Of a stretch of 64,000 nt of DNA, positions 7,249 to 16,504 are shown one piece after another. A program made the position numbers and the translations under genes. Under the pieces are notes generated by a model, which was not told the origin of the DNA, ran no database searches, and saw only the letters and a program-made list of their open reading frames with translations. Source of the DNA: Rouxiella silvae (GTDB lineage: Bacteria; Pseudomonadota; Gammaproteobacteria; Enterobacterales; Enterobacteriaceae); contig NZ_MRWD01000023.1 in NCBI RefSeq assembly GCF_002093625.1, positions 1-64,000 on the forward strand. Reading direction: 5' to 3'. Positions within the stretch are counted from its first letter, which is position 1; each line of letters opens with the position of its first letter.

Positions 7249-7761
7249 ATGGCCGGTAATCAAAATGCAGGATCTATTTACTACGATGTTGAGTTAGAAA
7301 CTGCGCAGTTGCTTACTGGCGCCAGCAAAGTCGATACTGAATTAGAGGGTATTGCCTCTTCAGCAAAATCAACCGGCAAGTCAGTAGATATGCTAGGTCG
7401 AAATGCTAGCTCTATTGGCAAAGCAATGTTATCCCTTGGTGCTAATGCTAGCGTAGCTGAGGGATCGGTTTCTAGGTTGAAAGAGGTGGCCAAGAACTTA
7501 GCACTCGCCATATCGGTTGAAAAAATCGCTGAATATGCAAACGCATGGGTCACTGTAAGTAATAAGCCGATCAACTCAGTAAGGTCCACTGAAGATCTAG
7601 CCACCGTCACGCAGAGAGTTTTCGATATATCACAAGACACCCGCTCGGGGCTTGAAGCAACTGCCACGCTGTACGGCTGGCTTGAAAGAGCAACTAGGAG
7701 TGCGGGAACAAGTACAGCAGATCTTTCGAGGCTGGTTGAGACGGTTTCCCTTCCAAAATAA
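7249..7761 (+). pseudogene. phage tail tape measure protein, N-terminal fragment
   Basis: The first ~165 codons read as the start of a tail length tape measure protein: MAGNQNAGSIYYDVELETA at the N-terminus, then VTQRVFDISQDTRSGLEATA near residues 121-140. Full-length members have several hundred to more than a thousand residues. Here the family sequence stops around GTSTADLSRLVETVS and the frame ends at 7761. AAAGG stands before the ATG at 7249. All later tail, lysis and integration genes are missing, since argW begins 200 bases further on. Confidence 0.75.
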
Positions 7762-7962
7762 ATCTCAAATGCCAAACTTTTTTGCCGGAAACGGGGATGT
7801 ATAGATAGAGGCCATTGCCATCTAAAAGTCGGTAGGATTTTTACCCAGCAAAGGGGGGTGGCTGTCAACATACTAGCATCAACTGTGACGAACTGTTGTT
7901 GGGCGGTAGTACTGGTTTTTAGGGGGATTTGCGGACGAGGAAGAACTGAAAAAACCTTGAGG
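7762..7962. other. deletion scar between tape measure fragment and argW
   Basis: About 200 bases without a recognisable gene or integrase remnant. They connect the broken tape measure gene to the CCA end of argW and mark the right edge of the prophage remnant. Confidence 0.45.
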
Positions 7963-8037
7963 TGGTGTCCCCTACAGGAATCGAACCTGTAACTAGCCCT
8001 TAGGAGGGGCTTGTTATATCCGTTTAACTAAGGAGAC
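7963..8037 (-). tRNA. argW: tRNA-Arg(CCU), argW
   Basis: On the minus strand the gene runs from G1 at 8037 to the encoded CCA at 7963-7965. Acceptor arms GTCTCCT and AGGGGAC pair (one G-U). The anticodon loop is CTCCTAA with anticodon CCT. The T arm is CAGGTTCGATTCCTG. It reads the rare AGG codon. In E. coli argW is followed by yfdC on one side and by the CPS-53 prophage on its 3' side. The same arrangement is seen here, with prophage tail genes on the 3' side, so the 3' end is very likely the attachment core. Confidence 0.95.
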
Positions 8038-8066
8038 ATAGCTGCCACGGGGGGCAGCGCCGGCAC

Positions 8067-8072
8067 AGTATA
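8067..8072 (-). promoter_or_regulatory. -10 element of the argW promoter
   Basis: On the minus strand TATACT lies about 30 bases before the tRNA 5' end and is followed by a GC-rich discriminator, as usual for stable-RNA promoters. No convincing -35 stands at the proper distance. A GCTGCC/GGCAGC hairpin (8041-8058) lies in the leader. Confidence 0.45.
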
Positions 8073-8125
8073 CCCATTTTCATCTGAAAAATAAGGCATT
8101 GCGGGTTTGTTTGCTCAATACTTCA

Positions 8126-9049
8126 TCATTTGACCGCCTTTGGGCCGTCTTTAGGGTTCTTTTGAGCTTTTTTGCGCTCGTTGCTTAAATCATTTCTAAT
8201 TTGAGCGTGGCTGATCAGGGCGAATATAAATGTGCCGCCGATGATGTTGCCCGCGAGAGTTGGCAGTGCAAAAGGCCACAGAAAATGCTGCCAAGGTATC
8301 GCGCCGGAAAGTACCAGATATAACACTTCAACCGAACCTACGACGATGTGGGTCAAATTACCGATGGCGACCAGATAGGTCATCAATAGGATCACCCAAA
8401 TTTTTGCCGCGCCTGCGCTGGGAAGCATCCAGACCATGGTGGCAATCAACCAGCCGGACACCACGCCGCCAACAAACATCTGGCTCGGATCTTTCTCCAT
8501 CACTTCCATGCTGATGCTATGCATCGCCTGCATTATCGAGGGTTCAAACAGCGGTAAAGAGATAAACGCCAACGACGCACAGGCTGCGCCAATCAGGTTA
8601 CCGGCCAGCACTACGCCCCACAAGCGGAACAAAATACCGAAATTTTTCAGCGTCGGTTTGTGCATGACCGGTAAAACGGCGGTGACGGTATTTTCAGTAA
8701 ACAGCTGCTGGCGGGCCATGATTACTATAATAAACCCGACGGTATAGCCGAGATTCTCAAGGAAGAAACGGGCCGGGGTGTCTTCTAGCTGTTCGTGAAG
8801 AATGGCTTTAGTGACCAACGAAGCGCTAATGGATAAACCGGCGGCGATTGCGGACCACATTAGCGCCAGGCCGTCTCGCTCCAGCTCTTTCTCGCCCTCC
8901 ATGCGGATCTGTTCATGCACGGCAGCGGCGCGCGAGGGGAGATTCTCTTCATCCACCTCAATCTCGCTGCCGTCATCATCCTCTTCACTGTCAACGTCGG
9001 GGCCGTTTTTATAGTTTTTTTTATCTGCACGGGGGGAATTGAGACTCAT
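8126..9049 (-). CDS. yfdC: formate/nitrite-transporter-family membrane protein YfdC
   Basis: A 307-residue inner-membrane protein (about the length of E. coli YfdC). The first ~70 residues are hydrophilic and very acidic (DSEEDDDGSEIEVDEE near residues 20-35). Six hydrophobic segments of the FNT channel fold follow, with LVTKAIL and NLIGAACASL in the first half and AIGNLTHIVVGSVEVLYLV in the second. The tail is basic. FNT proteins are pentameric channels for small monovalent anions; the substrate of the YfdC branch is not known. The start at 9049 is chosen because AAGGAG stands 7 bases upstream, rather than the upstream in-frame Met at 9124. Neighbour argW and later mlaA/fadL keep the E. coli order. 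Confidence 0.88.
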   Translation of the reverse strand: MSLNSPRADKKNYKNGPDVDSEEDDDGSEIEVDEENLPSRAAAVHEQIRMEGEKELERDGLALMWSAIAAGLSISASLVTKAILHEQLEDTPARFFLENLGYTVGFIIVIMARQQLFTENTVTAVLPVMHKPTLKNFGILFRLWGVVLAGNLIGAACASLAFISLPLFEPSIMQAMHSISMEVMEKDPSQMFVGGVVSGWLIATMVWMLPSAGAAKIWVILLMTYLVAIGNLTHIVVGSVEVLYLVLSGAIPWQHFLWPFALPTLAGNIIGGTFIFALISHAQIRNDLSNERKKAQKNPKDGPKAVK

Positions 9050-9242
9050 CACTGACTCCTTGGTGTTAATCCAGCGTTCGAAAAATTGGGCGTGATAAAG
9101 CGCAGCGTTTACATTTTGTATCACTCAATAAGCATAGGTTATTTTTTTAACCTTTTATTGCATGCAAACTCCGCAGCCAAAGCCTACAGCGTTTGTAAGG
9201 GCTATGTTATTATTGCCGCCCCGTTAGATAAGAGACTCGCCC

Positions 9243-9869
9243 ATGTTCGAAGCGCTTAACCTCAGTTGTGTTCGTGACGAGCGAACCCTGTTTAGCAGCT
9301 TAAGTTTCACCATCCAGCCGGGCGAGATAGTCCAGATTGAAGGCCAGAACGGTGCCGGTAAAACAAGCCTGCTGCGAATTTTAGCCGGGCTTTCCGCTGC
9401 CGATGAAGGCGAGGTGCTTTGGCAAGGTCAAAACACGCGCCGCCAGCGTGAGGTTTTTCATCAGAATTTACTGTTTCTGGGTCATCACGCGGGCATTAAA
9501 TCTGTGTTAACGGCCTATGAGAATCTGGCTTTTTATCAGTCGGAGAAAGGGCAGGCGGCACAGGATGCCATTTTCGATGCGTTAGAGCAGGTCGGCCTGC
9601 TAGGTTATGAAGACGTGGTAGTGGCGCAGCTTTCTGCGGGCCAACAGCGCCGCGTCGCGCTGGCCAGGCTGTGGATTAGCCGCGCGCCGCTGTGGATTTT
9701 GGATGAACCTCTGACCGCCATCGACAAGCAGGGCGTCTCTGCGCTCATTGAACTGTTTGAACATCACGCCCAACACGGCGGCATGGTGTTATTAACCACC
9801 CATCAGGATTTACCCGGCGTGAGTCGCGCAGTGCGTAAAATTCGTCTCACCAGTGCAGAGCTAGCCTAA
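9243..9869 (+). CDS. ccmA: heme exporter ATPase CcmA
   Basis: A 208-residue ABC ATPase that, with CcmB, CcmC and CcmD, releases holo-CcmE during System I cytochrome c maturation at the inner membrane. Walker A is [10 protein letters not shown] (residues ~34-43), the signature is [14 protein letters not shown], and Walker B ends [12 protein letters not shown]. This is the first gene of a nine-gene operon; its stop overlaps the ccmB start (TAATG). Confidence 0.95.
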   Translation: MFEALNLSCVRDERTLFSSLSFTIQPGEIVQIEGQNGAGKTSLLRILAGLSAADEGEVLWQGQNTRRQREVFHQNLLFLGHHAGIKSVLTAYENLAFYQSEKGQAAQDAIFDALEQVGLLGYEDVVVAQLSAGQQRRVALARLWISRAPLWILDEPLTAIDKQGVSALIELFEHHAQHGGMVLLTTHQDLPGVSRAVRKIRLTSAELA

Positions 9870-10528
9870 TGTTTATTAAAGTTTTACGCCGCGAACTGAA
9901 AATTGCTTTTCGAAAAAGCGCCGAGATTATTAACCCGCTATGGTTTTTCTTGATAGTCATCACCCTGTTTCCATTGGGTATTGGCCCTGAGCCAACGCTG
10001 CTGGCGCGCATTGCGCCGGGCATTGTCTGGGTGGCGGCACTGCTGTCTTCGCTGCTCTCGCTTGAGCGGCTTTTTCGCGATGATTATCTCGACGGTTCGC
10101 TCGAACAACTGCTGCTGTTGCCCGCGCCGTTGACTCTGACGGTCATTGCCAAGGTCTGCGCGCACTGGATGGTCACTGGACTGCCGTTATTAATTATTTC
10201 TCCGCTAATTGCGTTGCTGCTGTCACTGGATTTTAAAATTTGGGAGGCGGTGGCGTTAACCCTGCTGCTGGGCACGCCTACGCTGAGTTTTATCGGCGCT
10301 ATCGGCGTTGCGCTGACCGTTGGGCTGAGAAAGGGCGGGGTGCTGCTGAGTTTACTGGTGTTGCCGCTCTATATTCCTGTGCTTATCTTTTCGACCGGTG
10401 CGATTGATGCGGCGTCGATGGCAATGCCGATTGGTGGATATCTGGCTATTTTGGGTGCAATGCTGGCCGGAAGTTTTACTTTGGCGCCCTTTGCCACCTC
10501 GGCAGCGCTGCGGATCAGCGTGCATTAA
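9869..10528 (+). CDS. ccmB: heme exporter membrane subunit CcmB
   Basis: A 219-residue protein with six hydrophobic segments, full length for CcmB. It forms the CcmABCD complex in the inner membrane. The N-terminus [19 protein letters not shown] and the LERLFRDDYLDGSLEQ loop are typical. The start codon overlaps the ccmA stop. It is unusual that 265 bases separate it from ccmC, whereas all other ccm junctions here overlap. Confidence 0.95.
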   Translation: MFIKVLRRELKIAFRKSAEIINPLWFFLIVITLFPLGIGPEPTLLARIAPGIVWVAALLSSLLSLERLFRDDYLDGSLEQLLLLPAPLTLTVIAKVCAHWMVTGLPLLIISPLIALLLSLDFKIWEAVALTLLLGTPTLSFIGAIGVALTVGLRKGGVLLSLLVLPLYIPVLIFSTGAIDAASMAMPIGGYLAILGAMLAGSFTLAPFATSAALRISVH

Positions 10529-10793
10529 TCAATCAGCGTGATGATTACTCTTAGGCACTTATTGGTCATAATATTTCAAATTAACCATAAATAGAGTAAT
10601 GAGTTTACTTGCGGTTACAATACGCTAGAAAAAACGCAACCTTTGACTAACATCACACTTCTGGTTAGTGAACAATAGGCGCTATGCCCAAAAGAGCGGA
10701 AGGTGACCCACGCGTCCCTGACTGCCCTGCGTAACCCAAAAAAGGTTTACGGCATTTGAAACAGTGTAATTTTAACGTGAGCAATGACAAATA
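10529..10793. other. long ccmB-ccmC gap with a possible promoter
   Basis: 265 bases without a gene. TTGACT (10643-10648), 17 bases, TAGTGA (10666-10671) could be a weak promoter for ccmC onward. No hairpin with a T-run is visible. It breaks an otherwise overlapping operon. Confidence 0.3.
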
Positions 10794-11528
10794 ATGTGGA
10801 AATGGTTACATCAACTCGCAAGGCCTGAGCGGCTTTACCACGTCTGCGGCCGTTTTATTCCTTGGCTGGCTATCGCGGGTATTGTTTGCCTCCTTATAGG
10901 CTGGGTGTGGGGGTTCGGCTATGCGCCTCCCGATTATCAGCAGGGTAACAGCTATCGGATTATGTATATCCACGTGCCTGCCGCTATTTGGTCAATGGGT
11001 ATTTACAGCTCGATGGCCATCGCCGCCTTTATCGGTTTAATCTGGCAGATGAAAATGTCCGAGCTGGCAATGGCCGCCATGGCGCCGGTCGGCGCGGTAT
11101 TTACCTTTATCGCGCTGGTGACCGGCTCTGCTTGGGGTAAACCGATGTGGGGCACCTGGTGGGTGTGGGACGCGCGTCTGACTTCTGAGCTGGTGTTGCT
11201 GTTCCTTTATCTGGGCGTGATTGCCTTATATAACGCCTTTGAAGATAAACGAACTGCGGGCCGCGCCGCCGGTATTCTGGTGCTGGTCGGGGTAGTGAAT
11301 ATCCCAATAATTCATTACTCGGTGCAGTGGTGGAATACCTTGCATCAGGGTTCAAGCGATTTTGGTAAAACCATTGATCCCAGCATGCGTTATCCGCTGT
11401 TTTGGTCAGTGTTCGGCTACCTGTTCTTCTTTATTACCCTGACGCTGATGCGACTGCGCAACCTTATTATCAATCAGGAGCGTTCACGTCCCTGGGTGGC
11501 TTCGCTGGTGAATAAGGAGCGGGGTTAA
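10794..11528 (+). CDS. ccmC: heme-handling protein CcmC
   Basis: A 244-residue inner-membrane protein of the heme-handling family with six membrane segments. It loads heme onto CcmE. The WWD motif WGTWWVWDARLTSELVL lies near residues 118-134, and conserved His residues flank it (one in IMYIHVPAAIW, one in INIPIIHYSV-like sequence after it). Its stop overlaps ccmD. Confidence 0.95.
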   Translation: MWKWLHQLARPERLYHVCGRFIPWLAIAGIVCLLIGWVWGFGYAPPDYQQGNSYRIMYIHVPAAIWSMGIYSSMAIAAFIGLIWQMKMSELAMAAMAPVGAVFTFIALVTGSAWGKPMWGTWWVWDARLTSELVLLFLYLGVIALYNAFEDKRTAGRAAGILVLVGVVNIPIIHYSVQWWNTLHQGSSDFGKTIDPSMRYPLFWSVFGYLFFFITLTLMRLRNLIINQERSRPWVASLVNKERG

Positions 11529-11791
11529 TGAACGCTGCATTCCCTACTTGGCAGGCATTCTTTGCGATGGGCGGCTATGCCTTTTATGTTTGGCTTTCCG
11601 TTATCGTCACGCTGATTTCATTATTTGGTCTGGTTATTCATACCGTCTGGCAGCGTCATAAACTGTTGGCTGATATTCGCCAGCGTCAATCTCGCGAACA
11701 GCGTATTCGGCAATCCAGAAAACAGGCCGGTGCAGCCCAGAAATCTGCGGCACCGAAGCCACCGGAATCTTCCCGGGAGAAGTTATTGTGA
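11528..11791 (+). CDS. ccmD: heme exporter small subunit CcmD
   Basis: An 87-residue protein with one membrane segment (residues ~14-40) followed by a long basic, helical tail ([20 protein letters not shown]). It stabilises CcmC-CcmE in the CcmABCD complex. The tail is Ala/Lys/Pro-rich and a little longer than in E. coli CcmD (69 aa). It overlaps ccmC by a TAATG and ccmE by GTGA. Confidence 0.9.
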   Translation: MNAAFPTWQAFFAMGGYAFYVWLSVIVTLISLFGLVIHTVWQRHKLLADIRQRQSREQRIRQSRKQAGAAQKSAAPKPPESSREKLL

Positions 11792-12282
11792 ACACTCGTC
11801 GTAAAAACCGCCTTTATCTCGCCCTGATCGTATTAGTGGGATTAGGTTTGGCCACCACGCTGGTCATGTATGCGCTGCGCTCCAACATTGACCTGTTTTA
11901 CACGCCTAGTGAAATTCTTCAGGGTAAAGGTAAAGACCATGAACTGCCGTTTGTCGGTCAGCGGCTGCGCATTGGCGGCATGGTGATGCCTGGCTCGGTA
12001 AAACGTGATGATAAAACCCTTGAAGTGCACTTTAAAATCTATGATGCACGCGGTGCTATCGCGGTGACTTATTACGGCATTTTGCCCGACCTGTTCCGTG
12101 AAGGGCAGGGCGTAGTGGCTCAGGGCGTGATGCAGGCCGATAACGTTGTCATGGCGAAGCAGGTTTTGGCCAAGCATGATGAAAAATATGTCCCACCGGA
12201 AGTAGAAGACGCAATGAAAGATAATCATACGGGACCTGCCTCGGCTTATGTTCCTCCTGCGAAAGGAAACGGCCAGTCATGA
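11788..12282 (+). CDS. ccmE: periplasmic heme chaperone CcmE
   Basis: A 164-residue protein. One N-terminal membrane anchor (~residues 9-29) is followed by the OB-fold heme chaperone domain. The covalent heme ligand His lies in [12 protein letters not shown] (~residue 129), with the following Tyr as axial ligand. The C-terminal tail is flexible ([13 protein letters not shown]). It carries heme from CcmC to CcmF. GTG start at 11788 overlaps ccmD; its TGA overlaps ccmF. Confidence 0.95.
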   Translation: MNTRRKNRLYLALIVLVGLGLATTLVMYALRSNIDLFYTPSEILQGKGKDHELPFVGQRLRIGGMVMPGSVKRDDKTLEVHFKIYDARGAIAVTYYGILPDLFREGQGVVAQGVMQADNVVMAKQVLAKHDEKYVPPEVEDAMKDNHTGPASAYVPPAKGNGQS

Positions 12283-14252
12283 TCCCTGAAATTGGTACTT
12301 TTGCTCTTTGCCTGGCGTTAGGCCTGTCAACTTTATTGAGCATTTATCCCCAATGGGGGGCGGCAAGGCAGGACGAGCGGATGATGGCGATGGCCCGCCC
12401 GCTTTCCTACGGCATGTTTGGCTGTATTTTGCTGGCCTTCATTATTCTGGTTCACGCCTTTGTGGTGAATGACTTCTCGGTCGCTTACGTGGCCAATAAC
12501 TCTAATACCCATTTACCGGTTTACTACCGCATGGCGGCGACGTGGGGGGCGCACGAAGGTTCCCTGCTGCTTTGGGTCCTGCTGCTCGGTTGCTGGACTA
12601 CAGCGGTTGCGCTGTTCAGTCGCCGTATGCCGAACGACGCCGTGGCCCGCGTTTTGGCAGTAATGGGGCTTATCACCACTGGCTTTCTGCTGTTTATTCT
12701 GCTGACCTCGAACCCGTTCCTGCGTACCTTGCCGAATTTCCCGATTGACGGCAGCGACCTCAATCCGGTACTTCAGGACATCGGCCTCATTTTCCACCCG
12801 CCTATCCTTTATATGGGCTATGTCGGTTTCTCAGTCGCGTTTGCCTTTGCGATTGCGTCACTGATGGCCGGACGCCTGGATACCGCCTGGGCGCGCTGGT
12901 CCCGCCCGTGGACTCAGGCAGCCTGGGTGTTTCTCACCATCGGTATCGTGTTGGGTTCTGCCTGGGCCTACTACGAGCTTGGCTGGGGTGGATGGTGGTT
13001 CTGGGATCCAGTAGAAAATGCCTCGTTCATGCCTTGGTTGGCCGGTACGGCGCTTATCCACTCACTGGCAGTGACTGAAAAACGCGGCACGTTCAAAGCG
13101 TGGACCGTATTGCTGGCAATTACCTGCTTCTCACTCTGCCTGCTGGGCACTTTCCTAGTGCGTTCCGGCGTGCTGGTTTCCGTGCACTCGTTCGCCTCTG
13201 ACCCGGCGCGCGGTATGTTTATCCTCGCCTATCTGGTGATTGTTATCGGCAGTTCGCTGCTGCTGTATGCCATCAAAGGCAACTCGGTGCGTGCGCCAAG
13301 CCGCCATGAACCCTATTCACGAGAGAGTTTTCTGCTCGGCAACAATGTGCTGTTAGTCGCGGCGATGCTGGTGGTTCTGCTCGGTACACTGTTGCCGCTG
13401 GTGCACAAACAGCTCGGCCTCGGCAGTATTTCTATCGGCGAGCCGTTCTTTAACACGATGTTTACCTGGCTGATGGCACCGTTGGCGCTGCTGCTGGGCA
13501 TCGGTCCGTTAGTGCGCTGGCGTCGTGATGAGCCAAGCAAACTGTGGCGTCGTCTGGGCGTGGCGCTGGTGGTGACACTGCTGCTGTCGATTCTGCTGCC
13601 TTGGCTGTTGCAGGACAAAATTGTGGGTATGACCGTGGTCGGCATGATGATGTCGGTGTGGGTTATTATCCTGACGCTGATGGAGCTGCACGAGCGCGCG
13701 ACTCATCGTCATACCTTCTGGCGCGGGCTGACACATCTTTCTCGCAGCCACTGGGGCATGGTGCTGGGGCATTTGGGCGTTGCGGTAACCGTTATCGGCA
13801 TTGCCTTTAGTCAGAACTACAGCGTTGAGCGCGATGTGCGCATGAAAGCGGGCGATACCGTGGATATCCAAGGGTATCATTTTGAGTTCCGCAACCTCAG
13901 CGATATCACCGGGCCGAACTATACCGGCGGCGAAGCCAATATTGACGTCACGCGCAACGGCAAATTTGTCACCGTGCTTCACGCCGAAAAACGTTATTAC
14001 AGCGTGGCACACAGCATGATGACCGAAGCGGCGATCGACGGTAATTTGGCACGCGACCTTTACGCCGCGCTGGGTGAAGAGCTTGACGACGGCTCGTGGG
14101 CTGTGCGTCTTTACTACAAACCTTTCGTACGCTGGATTTGGCTGGGCGGCATCTTTATGGCGGTCGGCGGCATTCTGTGTATTCTCGACCCACGCTACAG
14201 AATGACCAAAAAGCTGAAACGTCAGGGCAAAGACGCGGCGGAGGAAGCATGA
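12279..14252 (+). CDS. ccmF: cytochrome c heme lyase subunit CcmF
   Basis: A 657-residue, multi-span inner-membrane protein, full length for the family. The WWD motif [19 protein letters not shown] lies near residues 233-251. It attaches heme to apocytochrome CXXCH motifs together with CcmH and CcmI. It starts in the overlap with ccmE, and its own stop overlaps ccmG (ATGA). The C-terminal periplasmic region ([15 protein letters not shown]...) is intact. Confidence 0.96.
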   Translation: MIPEIGTFALCLALGLSTLLSIYPQWGAARQDERMMAMARPLSYGMFGCILLAFIILVHAFVVNDFSVAYVANNSNTHLPVYYRMAATWGAHEGSLLLWVLLLGCWTTAVALFSRRMPNDAVARVLAVMGLITTGFLLFILLTSNPFLRTLPNFPIDGSDLNPVLQDIGLIFHPPILYMGYVGFSVAFAFAIASLMAGRLDTAWARWSRPWTQAAWVFLTIGIVLGSAWAYYELGWGGWWFWDPVENASFMPWLAGTALIHSLAVTEKRGTFKAWTVLLAITCFSLCLLGTFLVRSGVLVSVHSFASDPARGMFILAYLVIVIGSSLLLYAIKGNSVRAPSRHEPYSRESFLLGNNVLLVAAMLVVLLGTLLPLVHKQLGLGSISIGEPFFNTMFTWLMAPLALLLGIGPLVRWRRDEPSKLWRRLGVALVVTLLLSILLPWLLQDKIVGMTVVGMMMSVWVIILTLMELHERATHRHTFWRGLTHLSRSHWGMVLGHLGVAVTVIGIAFSQNYSVERDVRMKAGDTVDIQGYHFEFRNLSDITGPNYTGGEANIDVTRNGKFVTVLHAEKRYYSVAHSMMTEAAIDGNLARDLYAALGEELDDGSWAVRLYYKPFVRWIWLGGIFMAVGGILCILDPRYRMTKKLKRQGKDAAEEA

Positions 14253-14800
14253 GTCGTAAAATTCTCTTTATCCCGCTGTTTCTGTTTTTAGCGCTGGCGG
14301 CGGCTTTTCTGGTGCAGCTGACCCGCAATGCGCACGGCGATGATCCCACTCTGCTGGAGTCGGCGCTGGTGGGCAAACCGGTGCCGGTGTTTAAGCTCGA
14401 ATCCCTGTTTGAGCCGGGCAAAACCTATGATCAAGCCGTGCTGCACACCGGCAAACCGATTTTACTCAACGTGTGGGCAACCTGGTGCCCAACCTGTCGC
14501 GCCGAGCATGATTATCTTAATACGCTGGCGGCCAAAGGCGTGCACGTGATAGGTCTTAACTATAAAGACGACCGCGGCAAGGCGATTAATTGGCTGAATA
14601 CGCTGGGTAATCCTTATGCGCTGAGCCTATACGACGGCGACGGCATGCTGGGACTTGACCTCGGCGTTTATGGCGCACCTGAAACCTTCCTTATCGACGG
14701 CAACGGCATTGTCCGCTATCGCCACGCCGGTGATCTCAACGAGCAGGTGTGGCAAAAAGAAGTCCGTCCGCTGTATATCAAGTACGGAGGTGACGCATGA
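14249..14800 (+). CDS. ccmG: thiol:disulfide interchange protein CcmG/DsbE
   Basis: A 183-residue membrane-anchored periplasmic thioredoxin-like protein. A signal anchor at residues 5-22 is followed by the thioredoxin fold with active site WATWCPTCRAEH (Cys at about 79 and 82). It keeps apocytochrome c cysteines reduced, taking electrons from DsbD. The ATG at 14249 overlaps the ccmF stop; a longer frame upstream is only a shadow of ccmF. Confidence 0.95.
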   Translation: MSRKILFIPLFLFLALAAAFLVQLTRNAHGDDPTLLESALVGKPVPVFKLESLFEPGKTYDQAVLHTGKPILLNVWATWCPTCRAEHDYLNTLAAKGVHVIGLNYKDDRGKAINWLNTLGNPYALSLYDGDGMLGLDLGVYGAPETFLIDGNGIVRYRHAGDLNEQVWQKEVRPLYIKYGGDA

Positions 14801-15255
14801 GGCTGTTGTCGATTTTTCTCGGATTGGCGCTGAGCTTTAGCGTGTTTGCCGCCATCGACACCTATCAGTTCAAGTCAGTGCAGCAGGAGCAGCAGTATCG
14901 CCAGCTTACCGAGCAACTGCGCTGCCCGAAATGTCAGAACACCAACATTGCGGCGTCTGATTCGATTATTGCCGCTGACATGCGTACCAAGGTCTATCAA
15001 TTATTGAATGAAGGCCAGTCGAGCAAACAGATTGTCGATTATATGGTCGCTCGCTATGGCAATTTCGTGACCTATGAGCCGCCGGTCACGCCTTCGACTT
15101 TAATTCTGTGGGTCGGACCTGCGCTGTTTGTATTGGTCGGCGCACTGGTCATTATTTTACGCGCCCGTCGTCGTCAAACGGGTGAGAAGTTCTCTTCGCA
15201 GGAACAGCAGCGCCTGGCGCAGTTGCTCGGTGAAAGTGACAGGAAAGAATCATGA
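14797..15255 (+). CDS. ccmH: cytochrome c maturation protein CcmH
   Basis: A 152-residue protein. A signal peptide (cleaved around SVFAAIDTY) is followed by a small helical domain with the redox motif LRCPKCQNTNI (CPKC, ~residues 47-50), then a membrane segment near 105-125 and a short polar tail. It is a short CcmH that lacks the TPR part found at the C-terminus of E. coli CcmH; here that part is the next gene. It overlaps ccmG and ccmI by ATGA. Confidence 0.95.
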   Translation: MRLLSIFLGLALSFSVFAAIDTYQFKSVQQEQQYRQLTEQLRCPKCQNTNIAASDSIIAADMRTKVYQLLNEGQSSKQIVDYMVARYGNFVTYEPPVTPSTLILWVGPALFVLVGALVIILRARRRQTGEKFSSQEQQRLAQLLGESDRKES

Positions 15256-16472
15256 TTGTTTTTTGGCTGGTCATTGTTGTGTTGATGGTTATTGGCACTG
15301 CGCTCTTTATTGTGCCTGTTATTCGTGGCGATCGCGCCGACCTGGCAAACACCCGCGACGATTTGAACAAAGCGTTTTATCATCATCGCCTGACCGAACT
15401 TCAGGAAGACGAGGATCAGGGCGTGCTGTCTTCCCCTGAGCGTCCTCTTTTTGTGCAGGAATTGCAGGAAAATCTGCTGAGCGATATTCCCGGCCAAGCG
15501 AGCAAAGTGGGTAAACCGATTGCCCGCTGGACGCTGATCCCTGGCGTTATTGTGCTGTTGGTGGTGACCTTTGGTTTTTATCTGTACGCCGGAGGGCTCG
15601 GGCAGGTCAGTGCTTGGGATCAGGTCATGAAAAAAATGCCTGAACTGCGCGCACGTGTGGCGGATGCTAATGCCAAACCGCTCGATATGGCTGATATTCA
15701 GGACTTAGGATTAGGTTTACGTTCTGACCTGCAAAATGACCCTGATAATGCCAAAGACTGGTTGATGCTGGGTCGTGTCGGTATGGCGCTCAACAATGCC
15801 AGCACGGCAACGCAGGCTTTTGCGCGCGCTTACGCACTTTCTCCAAATGATATGGAAATCAAACTGGGGTATGCTGACGTGCTGACCCGTTCGAGCGATC
15901 CTCAGGATAATATCAACGGTGGCAACATGCTACGTGATATGCTCGAACATAATCAGGGTAATCTGCAAGTATTGAGTCTGCTAGCATATAATGAATATGA
16001 ACAGGGTCATTATCCGCAGGCGATAGGTGCATGGCAGGTGATGCTGAAGATTCTGCCTGCTGACGACAAGCGCGCCGAGATGGTCAAAGCCAGCATTGAG
16101 CAGGCCAAAGCTAAGTCCGGCATGGACAAGGTAAAACTGGGCGTTGCCGTCACGCTGTCGCCTAAAGCGCAGCAGCAGCTTCCTCAGCAGGGTACAGTAT
16201 TTATTTCAGTTACAGACGGCAGCAGCCCCGTCCCGGTCGCAGTCAAAAAACTGCCACTCAGCCGCTTCCCGCTCTCTGTCACTGTGGATGATACCAACGC
16301 CATGATGCCTGAACGCTTGCTTTCTTCGTTGCATCAATTAAAAGTACGCGTACGTATTTCACAAAATGGCTTGGCGACTCCGGCATCGGGTGATTGGTAC
16401 GGCGACAGCACGTTAACCGATTTTTCGGGGAGTGGACAGGTCAATATTGAGATTAATCAGCAGGTTCCGTAA
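15252..16472 (+). CDS. ccmI: cytochrome c maturation TPR protein CcmI
   Basis: A 406-residue protein. Two membrane segments (residues ~3-23 and ~98-118) enclose a cytoplasmic loop, followed by a periplasmic TPR region (DWLMLGRVGMALNNASTATQ, FARAYALSPNDMEIKLGYAD) and a C-terminal beta domain. It binds apocytochrome C-termini and presents them to CcmFH. In E. coli this part is fused to CcmH; here it is a separate gene overlapping ccmH by four bases. It is the last gene of the ccm operon. Confidence 0.93.
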   Translation: MIVFWLVIVVLMVIGTALFIVPVIRGDRADLANTRDDLNKAFYHHRLTELQEDEDQGVLSSPERPLFVQELQENLLSDIPGQASKVGKPIARWTLIPGVIVLLVVTFGFYLYAGGLGQVSAWDQVMKKMPELRARVADANAKPLDMADIQDLGLGLRSDLQNDPDNAKDWLMLGRVGMALNNASTATQAFARAYALSPNDMEIKLGYADVLTRSSDPQDNINGGNMLRDMLEHNQGNLQVLSLLAYNEYEQGHYPQAIGAWQVMLKILPADDKRAEMVKASIEQAKAKSGMDKVKLGVAVTLSPKAQQQLPQQGTVFISVTDGSSPVPVAVKKLPLSRFPLSVTVDDTNAMMPERLLSSLHQLKVRVRISQNGLATPASGDWYGDSTLTDFSGSGQVNIEINQQVP

Positions 16473-16504
16473 ATCGGGGCCGAAGCATAAACAGGGAGAC
16501 TAAG

